Shown one piece after another: positions 1-10,480 of a DNA stretch of 64,000 nucleotides. Source of the DNA: Vombatus ursinus. Its lineage: Eukaryota > Chordata > Mammalia > Diprotodontia > Vombatidae. Below the pieces are notes generated by a model. That model saw nothing but the letters and a program-made list of their open reading frames with translations. It searched no databases and had not been told where the DNA came from. Each line of letters starts with the position of its first letter. Position 1 is the stretch's first letter. The stretch spans positions 35,742,835 through 35,806,834 of the forward strand of contig NW_020954610.1 in the NCBI RefSeq assembly GCF_900497805.2, given 5' to 3'. The position numbers were made by a program, and so were the translations under genes.

Positions 1-88
1 AAGAAAGTAGATTTCCAGGTGGGTACCGAGTACATTTTTTTTTTAAAAGGAGGTGGTAGGTCAAATAAGTTTGGGAACCTCTGGTCTA
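1..88 (-). mobile_element. hAT-like DNA element end
   Basis: The reverse complement reads CAGAGGTTCCCAAACTTATT and continues 'tgacctaccacc', typical of hAT non-autonomous elements. It matches 17440-17545 ('aagaaagtagattcccaggg', 'tttttttttaaaagg'). Confidence 0.5.
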
Positions 89-112
89 ACCTGCACTCTT
101 TGTACTTTTATA

Positions 113-353
113 GCAGACGTTCTTAACCTCTTCTTTGTGTCCTAGATCCCTCTTTGGCAGTCTGGTAAAGCCTATAGACCCTTTCTTATAACAATGGTCT
201 TAAATGCATAACATAAAATACATAGGACTATGAAGGAATCCAGAAGTGAGTCAAAATAAGGATGCATTTAATTCCCAACCAAGTTCATGGATCCCCTAAA
301 ATCTACCCCCAGAAACCATGGAGTTCCATGGACCCCACAATAAGAACTCTTGT
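113..353. mobile_element. hAT-like non-autonomous element (MITE)
   Basis: The ends are roughly inverted: CAGACGTTCTTAACCTC at the left, AATAAGAACTCTTG at the right. Inside are 'ggcagtctggtaaagcctatagaccc' and 'taaatgcataacataaaatacatagga', which recur in reverse orientation at 62733-62940, 36262-36444 and 28470-28610. Confidence 0.65.
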
Positions 354-579
354 TTTAGAGGAAAGAAGAGCAGCTTGGCCAGCATAATTTTCTCAGACAG
401 CTTGTCCATGGACCTTTAAGCACTCCATTCAGTGATTGTGGCTAGAAGATGCTATTTCCCCATCCCTGGTCACAGAGAAACAAATCACAATATGTGAAGA
501 TCCTCTCTTGCCTATCATTTTCATATGAGTAGAATATGACGACAATAAGTAATAGGGGCAATTTTGATCAATGCAACTA

Positions 580-785
580 CCAGTCAGTCAGTTAATAAGC
601 ATTTCATAAGTATTTGCCATGAGCCAGACATTGTACTCAGTTCTGGGGATTCAAAGAAAAGCAAATACATGGTCCCAGCCCTTAAGTAGCTCACATTCTA
701 ATGGAGGAGACAACGTACAAATAACTATGTGCATTTAAAGTATATACTGAGGATTAAAGGTAATTTGAGAAATGGGAGGAAAGTA
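580..785 (+). mobile_element. L2 fragment, part 1 of a split copy
   Basis: The text includes ATTGTACTCAGTTCTGGGGA and ACATTCTAATGGAGGAGACA, matching the L2 3' region (ATGTGCCAGGCACTGTGCTAAG..., CATTCTAATGGGGGAGACA). The match stops near 785 and resumes at 1205. Confidence 0.7.
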
Positions 786-1204
786 GTCAAGGAAAGGCTG
801 GAGCCAACTCAAACAGCTTGTTACAATCCATTATTAAATTTTCAATGTAAGCATTTCTACCTTAGAATTTGGCAAATGTTGTAAATTAAGGCTTGATTTA
901 TTGGAGTTGTTATGGTTTAGACTTAGAAAGAGATGGAGAAAATGTTAATAATGCAGATCATACTTAAAAGTATATCATGGGGGCAGCTAGATGCTGCAGT
1001 GGATAGAGCTCCAGCCTTGGAGGCAGGAGGACCTGAGTTCAAATTTGGCCTCAGACACTTGACACTTCCTAGCTATGTGACCCTGGGCAAGTCACTTAAC
1101 CTTGATTGCCTCGCCAAAAAGAAAAAAAACTTAAAAATAAAAATAAATAAAAGTATGTCGTGCATACATGGTGGGGGGCAGTTGTTAAACATTTACTAGC
1201 ATAT
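786..1204 (+). mobile_element. Unclassified repeat carrying a nested SINE
   Basis: From GGCTGGAGCCAACTC to GTTGTTAAACATTTACTAGC, this block matches 51050-51290 along its length, for example 'gttaaattttca', 'tctgcaaatactac' against 'ttggcaaatgttgt', 'gagttaagaaagtgat' against 'gacttagaaagagatg', and 'gttgttaaacatttat'. In this copy a SINE (979-1150) sits inside it. The family is not identified. Confidence 0.55.
979..1150 (+). mobile_element. tRNA-derived SINE, short type
   Basis: The head GGGGCAGCTAG is followed by tRNA-like GATAGAGCTCC and GAGTTCAAATTTGGCCTCAG (B-box-like), then TGTGACCCTGGGCAAGTCAC and an A-rich tail. Imperfect direct repeats flank it (aaaagtatatcatg at 966-979, aaaagtatgtcgtg at 1149-1162). 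Confidence 0.85.
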
Positions 1205-1555
1205 CATTGGAGGAGGCTTCCCAAGAATGTGAAATTTGAGTTGAGTCTTGAAGGAAGCCAACAGAGAAGCAGAGGTGAAGAGGAAGAACAATGTAGGAAT
1301 TGGGGACAGCCAGTGCAAAGGTATAGAGTTGGGGATGAGGCTATGTGACCTAGTGTCCTTGTCCATAATTTGTGTGAAACACCAAGTAGGCTAGTGTCCC
1401 TGAAATGCAGAATGCATGGAGGAAAGGAAAGTGTGAGGAGGCTGAAAAGGAAGGAAAAGCCTAGTTTGTGAAGGGATTGAAATGCGGAAGAGAAAATTTT
1501 ATATTTGGTCCTAGAGAAGATAGAGGGCCACAAGTAGAAATCTTTTCCTGACACA
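1205..1555 (+). mobile_element. L2 fragment, part 2 of a split copy
   Basis: It resumes with GGAGGAGGCTTCCCAAGAAT, then 'gagtcttgaaggaagcc', 'gggacagccagtgcaaag', 'ttgtgaagggattgaaatg' and 'tttatatttggtcctagag', all in the order seen in the L2 copy at 9000-10000. With 580-785 it forms one element split by the 786-1204 insertion. Confidence 0.7.
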
Positions 1556-1809
1556 AAAGATGAGCAATAAGTCAGAAGAAGTCACAGGGAAGTTTATCGA
1601 GGTGAGCAGTACTTGTTACTTTAGCTTCCAACGATGGCACGCCTTCTCTTCTCCCATCCAAGCCATTTCAGGGAGTCTGTCTGGCCTAGCCCAAAGTAAG
1701 GGTGCCCTAGCAAAGCATCTGAGCATCACAGATTTAGAGCTGAGAGGGACCTTGGAGGCCATCCTGTCTACCTCGCTTATCTTAAAGATTCTGCTCACCT
1801 CTTGTTGTT

Positions 1810-1990
1810 TGCCCTTTGTTCTCAAAGAGGATCATGATGTTAGAACAGTGATGTCATGATTGGCAAGTGAATTGAATTTAAGTGAGGAAGGGCTGTGTAA
1901 GGTCACCAGCCTCACTCTTTCCTTTGGAGCCATCTGGATCCAGTGGCAAGATATAGATCAAGATGACTGGAGATGACCCTGGATGCAGTA
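1810..1990 (+). mobile_element. SINE-like repeat, copy 1
   Basis: Contains CTCAAAGAGGATCATGATGT, TTTAAGTGAGGAAGGGCTGT, 'cctcactcttt', and 'ccagtggcaagatatagatcaagatgactggagatg' in the same order as 13635-13800. This family is widespread in marsupial DNA as far as I recall; I cannot name it securely. Confidence 0.6.
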
Positions 1991-2064
1991 GGAGACCTGC
2001 TTTTCTCTACTCACAATTCAAATATCCTAGGGAAAACTGTTGTCCAACCCAATGTACCTTGCAT

Positions 2065-2300
2065 TTAACTTTAATTAATTAATAAATTATTCATTATTCA
2101 TTAAATTAATTAATAAATAATCCATAAATTTTCCATTGTTATTTTAATTAATTAATAATTAATATAGTATGTACATATGCATGTATGTATATATGTATTG
2201 TGTATATATAGGAGCATATATAAATGTGTGCATGTGTACATGCATATATATGTATAGACACATATATACACATATGCACACACATATATATAAAACATTT
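2065..2300. repeat. AT-rich and ATGT-type simple repeat
   Basis: TTAATTAATTAATAAATTAT-type sequence to 2165, then alternating TATG/TATA/CACA to 2300. Confidence 0.85.
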
Positions 2301-2334
2301 TCATGTTGTATTTATTTTTATATATATTTGTCTC

Positions 2335-2458
2335 TTCTATTAGAATATAATCTCCTTGAGAGGAGGAATTGCTTCATTCTTTGTATTTGTATCCCTAAGA
2401 CCTAGCACAGTATGTGGTATGTAGTAGGTGCTGAATACATACTTGTTGACTGATTGAC
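2335..2458 (+). mobile_element. L2 3' tail
   Basis: 'ttagaatataatctccttgag' and 'ctagcacagtatgtggtatgtagtaggtgctgaatacatacttgttgactga', the standard end of L2. Confidence 0.7.
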
Positions 2459-3114
2459 ACCTAACATTGTAAGTAAGGTTTCCCTTAGAAAACTCACCAG
2501 AGGGAAAGAAAAGATCTTCCCTGATAACTCAATTCCAAGTAGGAGTGGACTTGACCAAAATTGCTCATCTCTTAGAGAGAGCAAATCGGGCCTTAGAGAG
2601 ATCCAAGGAGAAGCAGAGGAACACATCAGGATGCCTGACAAGCTAGAAAAGCTCACATAAAATTCAGGGTCTTTGGAAAAAGTATACAACACTCTGCAAA
2701 ATTTTTAGAGTTGAGCTTTTAATTTTTTGGCATGTTTATTTTTTAAATCTGTCTATATTCTATACTGTTTCTGTTAGTCTCCCCTTATAAACGAGGACCA
2801 AGCCATTAATGTCTCAAGTGCATACATATGGATATTGATCTTCCAAAGCTATGGCCTTGCTAACCCTACTATTTTTTATCTTTGTTATGTTTGCTTTGTT
2901 TTCATGCTTTCCACCTGTCTCATCAGAAATCCCATTCAGAACCCTACCACTCTCTCTCTCCTGTCTGCCTCATCCAGCCATCTCTCAAGTGCTAAATGCT
3001 TTTTCAGAGAGGAGGCAGGAGGACAGAAAGAAAACAAACTCTCCCAAATAAATTGATTATTAGAGAAAGAGATAGGAAGAGTGCACAAAAAATAGAGAGG
3101 AGGGAGGTGGGGTA

Positions 3115-3240
3115 GGAAAGAAGGAAAAGCAGGGAAAGAGAAAGAGAGAGAGGAAGAAAGGGAAAGAGGAAAGGAGAGAAAAAGAGGAGAATGAAACAGA
3201 CAGAGAGAAAGAGACAGTGACAGAGAGAAGCAAAGAAATT
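3115..3240. repeat. Purine-rich (GA/AGAG) tract
   Basis: Nearly continuous A/G over about 120 bp, including 'agagaaagagagagaggaag'. Confidence 0.85.
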
Positions 3241-3537
3241 CACTAAAAGCTTAAAAAAAAAACCAAAACAGATCAATACTTCATGACAGAACAAACTGCA
3301 TAGTCCAGGGACTTCAGAAAGCAAGAGATTTAATCAATGAATTTCTACCTTTGCTCTGAGTCAATATGCTAGGAAAGTCACATAAGCTTCTCTATATTCA
3401 GAAACTGAAGGACATTGTTAGATTACATTGGCAATTATGTCCTATCAATCACCCCCAGATGTGGACAAGCTTGTTCTTTGCAGCCACGTGTAAGCTCCAA
3501 ATCATTAGCTTTGTGGCAGACATTAGGCAAATGTCAA

Positions 3538-3690
3538 TTTAAGATCTTTTATTAAGCACTTACTATGTGCCAGAAACTGTTCTAAGCCCTGGGGGATACA
3601 GAGAAAGGCAAAAAACATCCCTGGTCCTCGAGGTGCTTTCATTCCAATGGGGGAGACGATATGTAAACAAATAGGTAGATATTTTATAAA
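3538..3690 (+). mobile_element. L2 fragment
   Basis: TTTATTAAGCACTTACTATG, then TGTGCCAGAAACTGTTCTAA and 'ccaatgggggagacgatatgtaaacaaat', the usual L2 3' order. Confidence 0.72.
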
Positions 3691-4250
3691 GATTATGTGT
3701 ACATTGTTAGCTTCATACCAGACCACATGGTACTGTAAAAAGAAATCATTTTCAAATTCTGAGGTTGTCAAAGCTATATATTTATGTTGGTCATTATGAC
3801 CCTGAATCCTTGGTTTATGGGATTGTGTTACAATACAACAAAGTAGTCGTGTGTTAGGCATGCACAGATTTTCTTTCAGAGTACCCTGAAACATGTCTGG
3901 TGGAGCCCTGGCTTTCTTTGAATATCTAAAAAAAACCCACAACTATTCAAGGATCGTAACAGTTCAGGTAATTTAGTCCCTCATTAGCATCTCTACTAGC
4001 TTGAGAATCCATAAAATGTTTTCCAAAGCCCTGCCAGTTGTTTCTTCTTTTCTTTGTTAAGGCATCATAGAAATGGACATTGACCTTGCCTATAAATATC
4101 TATCATACCTAAAAATGTGGTAAATATTGGAGCCATAAACGGGAATTTTTAAGGCCAGGGAAAAATGAATTTAGCAGGGAGGTAAAGAGGGAAAAGGTAT
4201 TGTACAGAGGACAATCTGCCCTGGGTGCAATTGCATTGGAAGAAAGGATC

Positions 4251-4393
4251 GGGGCAGTTAGGTGGCACAGTGGATAGAGCACTGGCCCTGAAGTCAGGAG
4301 AACCTGCATTCAAATCCGGCCTCAGACCAAACACTTGACACTTACTAGCTGTGTGACCCTGGGCAAGTCACTTGACCCAATTGCCTAAAAAAC

Positions 4394-4428
<35 letters not shown>

Positions 4429-4431
4429 CCA
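4251..4431 (+). mobile_element. tRNA-derived SINE, short type
   Basis: Head GGGGCAGTTAGGTGGCACAG, B-box-like TTCAAATCCGG, a CAAA-rich tail. A perfect target duplication AAGAAAGGATC flanks it (4240-4250 and 4432-4442). Confidence 0.92.
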
Positions 4432-4849
4432 AAGAAAGGATCACCCATCCCCAGCATGGGATGAATAGTCTGAGCTTCAATGGTATCAATGGTACTTGAC
4501 CTTCCAACCCTTGGAAGGTGAGGAAAAGAGGAAGTATTAGAAAAGTAAGCCCAAAAAGAAAAGTACCACAGTAACAGACCCCTGAAGCTAAGAAAAGGAA
4601 AAGGGGCTCTCATGCCCCAAAAGAACAACAATCCATCAGAGGACTTTATTCTTGCTAGATGTTGGCACCCTAGAGCAAAGCCCTGGTCACCCAACTATCT
4701 TACAGTACTGATCATATTTGGACCTATCTGCTGATTGAAAGGAAGAATATCTGTGAAGTGGAATGAATTGATAAACGTAATAGATTTGGACTTAGTGTTA
4801 ACCACATATTTCCAATGCAATGTAGAAATCTTCATAGCATGATTGCTGC

Positions 4850-5085
4850 AAATTTGCTAAAGCAAATATTGAGAATTTAGCCTTACCTTATTTTGCCTAA
4901 ACTCTGAACCATCACATCTGGCCATCACCTGACCAGCCTCATGACACACTGCTTTCCAATTCTAGTTCTAACAATAGTGATTAAATTAGCACTAATTATT
5001 AGCACTAATATTTCTGTAAAGGACTTGTTAATCAATTTCCTTCCAGGGGTGTGCTGGAGCCAGCTCTCCTGAAAGAACTGAGCAT
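4850..5085 (+). repeat. Repeat arm, inverted copy at 7165-7345
   Basis: Read with the reverse complement of 7165-7345 it matches over about 200 bp. Examples are 'ttgagaatttagccttaccttattttgcc' against 'ttgagagtttagccttactttattttgcc', 'ctttccaattctagtt', and 'tttctgtaaaggacttgttaatcaatttccttccaggggtg'. The family is not identified. Confidence 0.8.
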
Positions 5086-5092
5086 TAGAACT

Positions 5093-5344
5093 GGGCAGCT
5101 AGGTGGCACAGCAGATAGAGCACTGAGCTGGTAATCAGGAAGATTCATCTACATGAGTTCAAATCTGACCTCAGGCACTTACTAACTGTGTCACCCTGGG
5201 CAAATCACCTAAACCTGTTTGCCTCAGTTTCCTCATCTGTAAAATGAGAAGGAGATGGCAAACCACTCCCACTATCTTTGCCAAGAAAACCCCAAATGGG
5301 GTCATGAAGAAATGGACATGACTGAAATAATTCAACAAAAAACA
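5093..5344 (+). mobile_element. tRNA-derived SINE, long type with RTE-like tail
   Basis: It has the same head as the short type, then GTTTGCCTCAGTTTCCTCAT, AAATGAGAAGGAGATGGCAA and a tail CCAAGAAAACCCCAAATGGG ... 'gacatgactgaaataattcaac'. The tail resembles the RTE-like LINE end at 55905-55945. Confidence 0.85.
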
Positions 5345-5544
5345 GCAAATATCTGATAAATAACTGTTATGATGAAATTGAAATATTCCCAAAGTTGTAA
5401 GGTTTTATAAAAATATTCATGGAGTAGATAAATTTATAAAATTTAATAGCCTTATGACACTAATAATGTTGCGTGCCAAATAAAATATTTCCTTTATAAA
5501 ATTAATCTCTTTATTTCTTCTGTGCTTATGCATGGTAAACTCTA

Positions 5545-5607
5545 GAAAATCCCAAATGGAGTCATGCAGAGTCGGACACAATTGAAACAACTGAATAGCA
5601 ACAATTT
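5545..5607 (+). mobile_element. Isolated SINE/RTE 3' tail
   Basis: AATCCCAAATGGAGTCATGC followed by GAGTCGGACACAATTGAAAC and a CAACA end. No SINE head is next to it, so it is a severely shortened SINE or RTE LINE copy. Confidence 0.65.
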
Positions 5608-5958
5608 CTTAGAACTATGACCATAATTGGTTTGGGGTATGGTGTAAGTGTCAAAGAAATGTTTCCTGACAATGCCTTTAGCCATCTTTCCTTCTTATTC
5701 CAATAGACTACCATTCAAGATTAGGATTCTATAAACTTTGTCAAAGATGGCTCATGGGCTCTAAGAGTATCCTTAAGATGTCAAGAGAAATCAAGGAAAG
5801 TCCCAGCAGGACACTGAGTGGGGTAAACTTATGGGAAGACATGGACGAGAGTATTGCTCAGTGAACAGATAAGATGAGTTTGCAATAGATATCTTCGTTG
5901 AGATAACAAATCTGTTTATCTGGGTCCTGAGGCAACCCAGTTCCATTCATTTCATTAC

Positions 5959-6120
5959 CTGTCCTACCATTGTCTCCCAGCAGGGCCCCCTGGGTACATC
6001 AGCAGGTTCCACAAAGTAAGGAGGACCAGTGCTATTTTCACTCTGAGATGAATTGAAGGCTTTGATCATGTTCGCTTCCCATATGGTGATGTTTGCCATG
6101 ACTAACTTCTCTTCTTCCAG
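5959..6120 (-). CDS. TMC1: TMC1 exon: TM5-TM6 extracellular loop and start of TMC signature
   Basis: The exon is exactly 54 codons, phase 0 at both ends. It starts [20 protein letters not shown], continues [20 protein letters not shown] and ends [22 protein letters not shown] is the first half of the TMC family signature; in human it continues EFVRLTVSD into TM6, on the next exon, which I did not find below 5959. Three N-glycosylation sequons are visible (NIT, NSS, NST), in line with an extracellular loop. The acceptor is cttttctag and the donor is GTAATG. Confidence 0.96.
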
Positions 6121-6149
6121 CTAGAAAAGCAAACACAAAGAAACCAACC

Positions 6150-6350
6150 AACCAATTCATCAATCAATAAACATTTATTAAGCACCTACTCTGTTCCCAG
6201 TACTCTGCTACATACCAGAAATACGAAAAAAGGAGAAAAACAGCCCTTGCCATCATAGAGCTTACAATCTAATGTGAGAGAAAACAAACAAATATACACA
6301 AAACTAGCTATATAAAGGATAAATAGGAAATAATTAACAAAAGGAAAGAC
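6150..6350 (+). mobile_element. L2 fragment inside the shortest TMC1 intron
   Basis: AATAAACATTTATTAAGCAC, 'acctactctgttcccagtactctgctac', 'cagcccttgccatcatagagcttacaatctaatg'. It fills about two thirds of the 311-bp intron between the TM4/5 exon and the loop exon. Confidence 0.72.
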
Positions 6351-6398
6351 TGACACAGTTGTCAAAGGCATCCCTGGCAGTCCTACAATTGGAAATCA

Positions 6399-6623
<225 letters not shown>

Positions 6624-7164
6624 TTAAATAAATAAATGAAACTGGGAAGAATCTAGTTGAGAGATTTTAAGGTTTTCCCATTTCCTAAGATACTTCATTG
6701 GTAACTTTTCTTCAGTTCTTGTAAGGTAAGAGAATGATTTTGGACCATTATGACCTCAGTCTTTTTCCAAATAAATGAATGAAAAGCAAGTATTAAGTGA
6801 TTACCATATGCCAGGCATTATGCTAAGCATAGGTGCTTAATAAATATTTATCTTCTAACTGATTAGAGATACAAATACTACACAAGTAAGATGGTCTCTG
6901 CATTCAGGGAGTTTCCCTTCCCCTTTGGGAATTGTTGGCTGTGAACAGTGTTTTGGTTAGAGGGGTGGTGATTGGAGTCATAGGCAGGAATGTGTTGGTA
7001 AATATTTAACAACCAACTCTTGAAGTAAAAAATGTATGGATGTGTTTTAAAGTTTAATTTGCATTATTAATATTTTCTCCATCACTTTCTTAAAATAATC
7101 AACAAAAGAAATCAAAGTCTGATACATAGTGTTTGCCAATTCCTCAGGTATAAGACTTTCAGGA

Positions 7165-7345
7165 AAGCTGGCTTCAGCTCACCCCTGGAAGGAAATTGAT
7201 TAACAAGTCCTTTACAGAAATGTTGGTTCTGATTTAATCACTGTTGTGGGAACTAGAATTGGAAAACAGCACATTATGAGGCTGGCCAGGTAATAACATG
7301 GTGGTTTTGAGTTTGGGCAAAATAAAGTAAGGCTAAACTCTCAAT
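7165..7345 (-). repeat. Repeat arm, inverted copy of 4850-5085
   Basis: 'cacccctggaaggaaattgattaacaagtcctttacagaaat' through 'ggcaaaataaagtaaggctaaactctcaa' is the reverse complement of the 4850-5085 arm with scattered changes. Two TMC1 exons lie between the arms. Confidence 0.8.
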
Positions 7346-7355
7346 AAGCTTTCTG

Positions 7356-7393
<38 letters not shown>
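7356..7393. repeat. (GT)n microsatellite
   Basis: About 19 TG units next to the 7165-7345 repeat arm. Confidence 0.95.
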
Positions 7394-7394
<1 letters not shown>

Positions 7395-7810
7395 GTGTTG
7401 TTTTTTTAAAGCACAGTAGAACATTTTTTAATGGTATTAGACAATGGCTAATCAATTTTCTGGGTTTTCCCTATGCTATGTTCATATGGAACATGACTTT
7501 ACTTGTAACAGAACCAACATATGGTAGGAATGACTTGCTTTGATGCAGTTTTTTTTAATGGAACTTGATTAATAAATCCATTTTGTCTGGGAGCAAGTAA
7601 GATCTAGAAGAGTAGGTGTATTGTTGTACATTCTAGTTTAGCCCTGAATAGATTTTTTTATTTGCAAAAGTATGGTTTATTTTTTTTTCCTTTTAGGGTA
7701 TTTTCACCAGCCTTCCCCCACACTTTCTACAATTTGATTATCAATTTTGCTAGCATAGAGTGGAGTATCATAGAATTAATGATAGATATTATCCAGTTCA
7801 ACCTTCTCAT

Positions 7811-7949
7811 TTTTTTTTTTTGTGAAGTAATTGGGGTTAAGTGACTTGCCCAGTCACACAACTAGTGAGTGTGTCTAAGGTCAGATTTGAATTTAGGTCC
7901 TCCTGATTTCAGAGCCGATGCTCTATCCATTAGGCCATCTAGTTGCCCC
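7811..7949 (-). mobile_element. tRNA-derived SINE, short type
   Basis: Read on the minus strand it starts GGGGCAACTAGATGGCCTAA and ends in the A-rich tail (plus-strand T run at 7811). A perfect duplication TCAACCTTCTCAT flanks it (7798-7810 and 7950-7962). Confidence 0.9.
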
Positions 7950-8199
7950 TCAACCTTCTCATCTTTTAATGCAATTCAATAGTTCACCCAGCCAGGAGTA
8001 ACAGAATACAAGGAATCTCAGGAAATAATAGATAATGTACAAATTTAAAATCTCTGAACCTCTAATCTTACTTCCAATTAGCCCCAAATCTCTCCCACTC
8101 AATTTCTTCAGGCTACCTTGTCACCACTTTACGGAAGCTTTCAATCACTCAATCAGTATTTGATGAGTACTTACTGGGTATTAGGTACTATGGAAAATA

Positions 8200-8375
8200 A
8201 AATAGTAGTAGTAGCAGTAGTGGTAGTAGTAGTAGCAGTAGCAGCAGCAGCAGCAACAGTAGTAGTAGCAACAGCAGCAGGAGGAGGAAGAGTAGTAGTA
8301 GTGGTAGTAGTAATGGTAGTAGTGGTAGTAATGGTGGTGGTGGTGGTGGTGGCATAGTAGCAGTAGTACTAGTAA
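8200..8375. repeat. GTA/GCA/GTG trinucleotide tract
   Basis: About 170 bp of 3-bp units, mainly GTA with GCA, GTG and a short AGG stretch. Frames through it give long valine, tyrosine or histidine runs, which are artefacts of the repeat. Confidence 0.95.
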
Positions 8376-8814
8376 TATGAAGTAGAAGGTATTGTGTGGT
8401 ACTTTAATAGCATTTGCATGGCTCATTAGGGCTTGCAAAGCATTTTACATAAATAGAAAATAACTGTAAAATTAATATGGGAGTCACATAAGCTACAAGA
8501 TGGAGAACTAGACATTTTCTTTGATCCCCATAATCTCTCAGACCTCTTCAAAACAGAAATTATACACCAAAGATAAAGTAACTTCAGTTGTCTCCAAAGT
8601 CTAAGACAAACAAAATCCAAAAGTTAAAAAAATCCATGAACTGACCCTTAGCTCACTGAATATGTAGAGTCTTTTTTCTTCTGTACAATGTCAGAACTGT
8701 TTGAGACTGGCGTATTAAACAAAGCTTAGAGCTGTTTGATTATCAATAGACTCAGTCATATCTTTATTTTTAATGAAGGTAGGTAAAAGTACCAAAGTAA
8801 AGGCAAAATTAACT

Positions 8815-8980
8815 GGGAGTCAGAAGGTGCAGATTTCAGACCTGGCTTAGTAAATAATTAGCTGTATGACTTTGGGCAAGACTCTCTTGGCCTCAGTTTC
8901 CTCATTTGTAAAATGAGGGGTTTAAATAAGATGATCCTTAAGGTCCTTTCTAGCTTTGAAATTTTGATTCTAATTCTTGC
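8815..8980 (+). mobile_element. MIR/THER-type CORE-SINE
   Basis: 'ttagctgtatgactttgggcaag' and 'cctcagtttcctcatttgtaaaatgaggggttt' then 'aaggtcctttctagctttgaaattttga' are the MIR/THER1 core and end. Confidence 0.75.
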
Positions 8981-8999
8981 CAGTTTTAGCATTCATTTT

Positions 9000-10480
9000 T
9001 TCACCCAAGGAAATTTATTAAGCACTTGCTACACACAAGACAATGAACACAAGGCAATGAAGGCTACTGAGTTAACAGACACCAAAAAAGAAGAAAGAAA
9101 GAAAAAAGTAGGAACAGATCTTCCCTCGTGGATCTTTCATTCTCCTGGGAATTATAATACATGGAAAAGTACATTTTAAATATATACAAAGTAAATGCTA
9201 TGTAATATTAGAAATGGTGAGGGAGGGGGAGTACTAGTAATTGGAAGGACAGGAAAGGCTTTCTGTTGGAAGTCATCCCTGAGCTGCAGCTTCAAGAGGC
9301 AAAGATGAAGAGGGAGAAGAGCATTCTAGGAACTTGAAACAGTCTCTGCAAATGTGCAGAGAGAGGTAAGAGATGGAATGTCATGTACATGGAACAGCAA
9401 ATAGGCCAGTTTGATTGTAAAACAAATTAGGTGAAGGAGAATAATGTGAACTAAGTCCAGAAAGGTGGTTTGCTGCTAGATTAGAAAAAGCTCAATGTGA
9501 GATAGAGGAGTTGGTACTTTATTTAGAGGAAATAGGGAACTACTGCAATTTCACAAAAGTGAGATGATCAGATATATACCTGAGGGAAAATAAATGAGTT
9601 GGTGATGTGAAAGATTGGAGGGGCAAGAGACTGGAAGCAAGGAGACTGAGTATGAGTCCATTGCAATAGTCTAGAACAGAGGTGATAAGGAGGGTCTAAA
9701 CCAGGGTCATAGCCCTGTGAATGGAGATAAAGGGATGAACATGAGAAATATCATAGAAGTAGATTTGGCAAGATTAAATAACATGGACATAAATAACTGA
9801 TTAAATAACATGGAGGAGGAGGAGAGTTATGATGATTCTAAGGATCACAGAATCATAGAGTTGATTGGTGATGAAAGAATGGTGATGTCCTTAACAGAAA
9901 TGGAGAAGTTGGGAGGAGGAGTAGATTTAATAGGGAACAATAGTGAGTTAGATTTGGGATATGTTGAATTTGAGGTATATTTGGGATATGCATGTGCAGG
10001 TCTACATAGGCAGTAGATGTGTTACTAGAGCTCAGGAGAGACACCCGTTGTTATTGTTACTGTTTAGTCATTTCGGTTATGTCCCGCTCTTCATGACCCC
10101 TCCCCCCCAATTTGGGGTTTTCTTGGCAAAGATGCTAGAGTGGTTTGCCATTTCCTTCTCTAGATCATTTTATAGATGAGGAAACTAAGGCAAACAGGGT
10201 TAAATGACTTGCCCGGTTTCACATACCTACTAAGTGTCTAAGGCTGGATTTGAGTTCAGGTCTTCTTGATTTATGACCCAGTGCTCTATCCACTGCACCA
10301 CCTAGCTGCCCTCCAGGAGAGACATAAGGACTAGTTATGTAGATTTGGGAGTCACATGATGAGATATGATCATTTAGCCCATAGCAGCTGATGAGATTAC
10401 AGAGAGAATATGAAACCTACAAATGGTCAAAAGAATTCTTGGCTATTGCTGATTCTTAGAGCCATTCAATTATCTCCATT
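9000..10480 (+). mobile_element. Long L2 fragment
   Basis: Begins 'aaatttattaagcacttgctac' and keeps L2 order: 'aggaaaggctttctgttgg', 'agagcattctaggaac', 'ggtactttatttagagg', 'gtgagatgatcagata', 'ccattgcaatagtctagaac', 'gggatgaacatgagaa'. A SINE (10045-10310) interrupts it and the L2 resumes after it. Confidence 0.72.
10045..10310 (-). mobile_element. tRNA-derived SINE, long type, inside an L2
   Basis: On the minus strand it starts GGGCAGCTAGGTGGTGCAGT and ends with the RTE-like tail (plus strand TCATGACCCCTC ... TTTGGGGTTTTCTTGGCAAA). It splits the L2 at 9000-10480. Near-identical flanks 'ctcaggagagacac' and 'ctccaggagagacat' are its target duplication. Confidence 0.9.

Larger units (their letters stand above)
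1..5958. other. TMC1 intron after the 5959 exon (incomplete)
   Basis: I looked on the minus strand for the next TMC1 exon (EFVRLTVSD through the CNYCWCWDLE block) and did not see it, so this is a partial intron. It holds two hAT-like elements near the left edge, an L2 fragment split by a nested insertion (580-1555), a 1810-1990 SINE-like repeat, an AT-rich and TATG-rich simple tract (2065-2300), an L2 tail, a purine-rich tract (3115-3240), an L2 fragment, two SINEs, a 230-bp repeat arm and a SINE tail fragment near 5545-5607. 2460-3110 and 3720-4240 are unclassified. Confidence 0.85.

Noticed and set aside
3523-3942. A 139-codon minus-strand open frame
   Set aside because: Part of it is antisense to an L2 fragment, and the rest has no recognisable domain or splice context. 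It does not resemble TMC1.
4368-4694. A 108-codon minus-strand open frame
   Set aside because: It starts in unique intron and ends through the antisense of a SINE tail; no homology recognised.
5093-5160. tRNA-like sequence at SINE heads as real tRNA genes
   Set aside because: The A- and B-box-like parts belong to SINE promoters. No head folds into a complete tRNA with an acceptor stem, and each continues into a SINE body.
8118-8438. Open frames with valine, alanine, histidine or tyrosine runs
   Set aside because: They are produced by the trinucleotide repeat on both strands.
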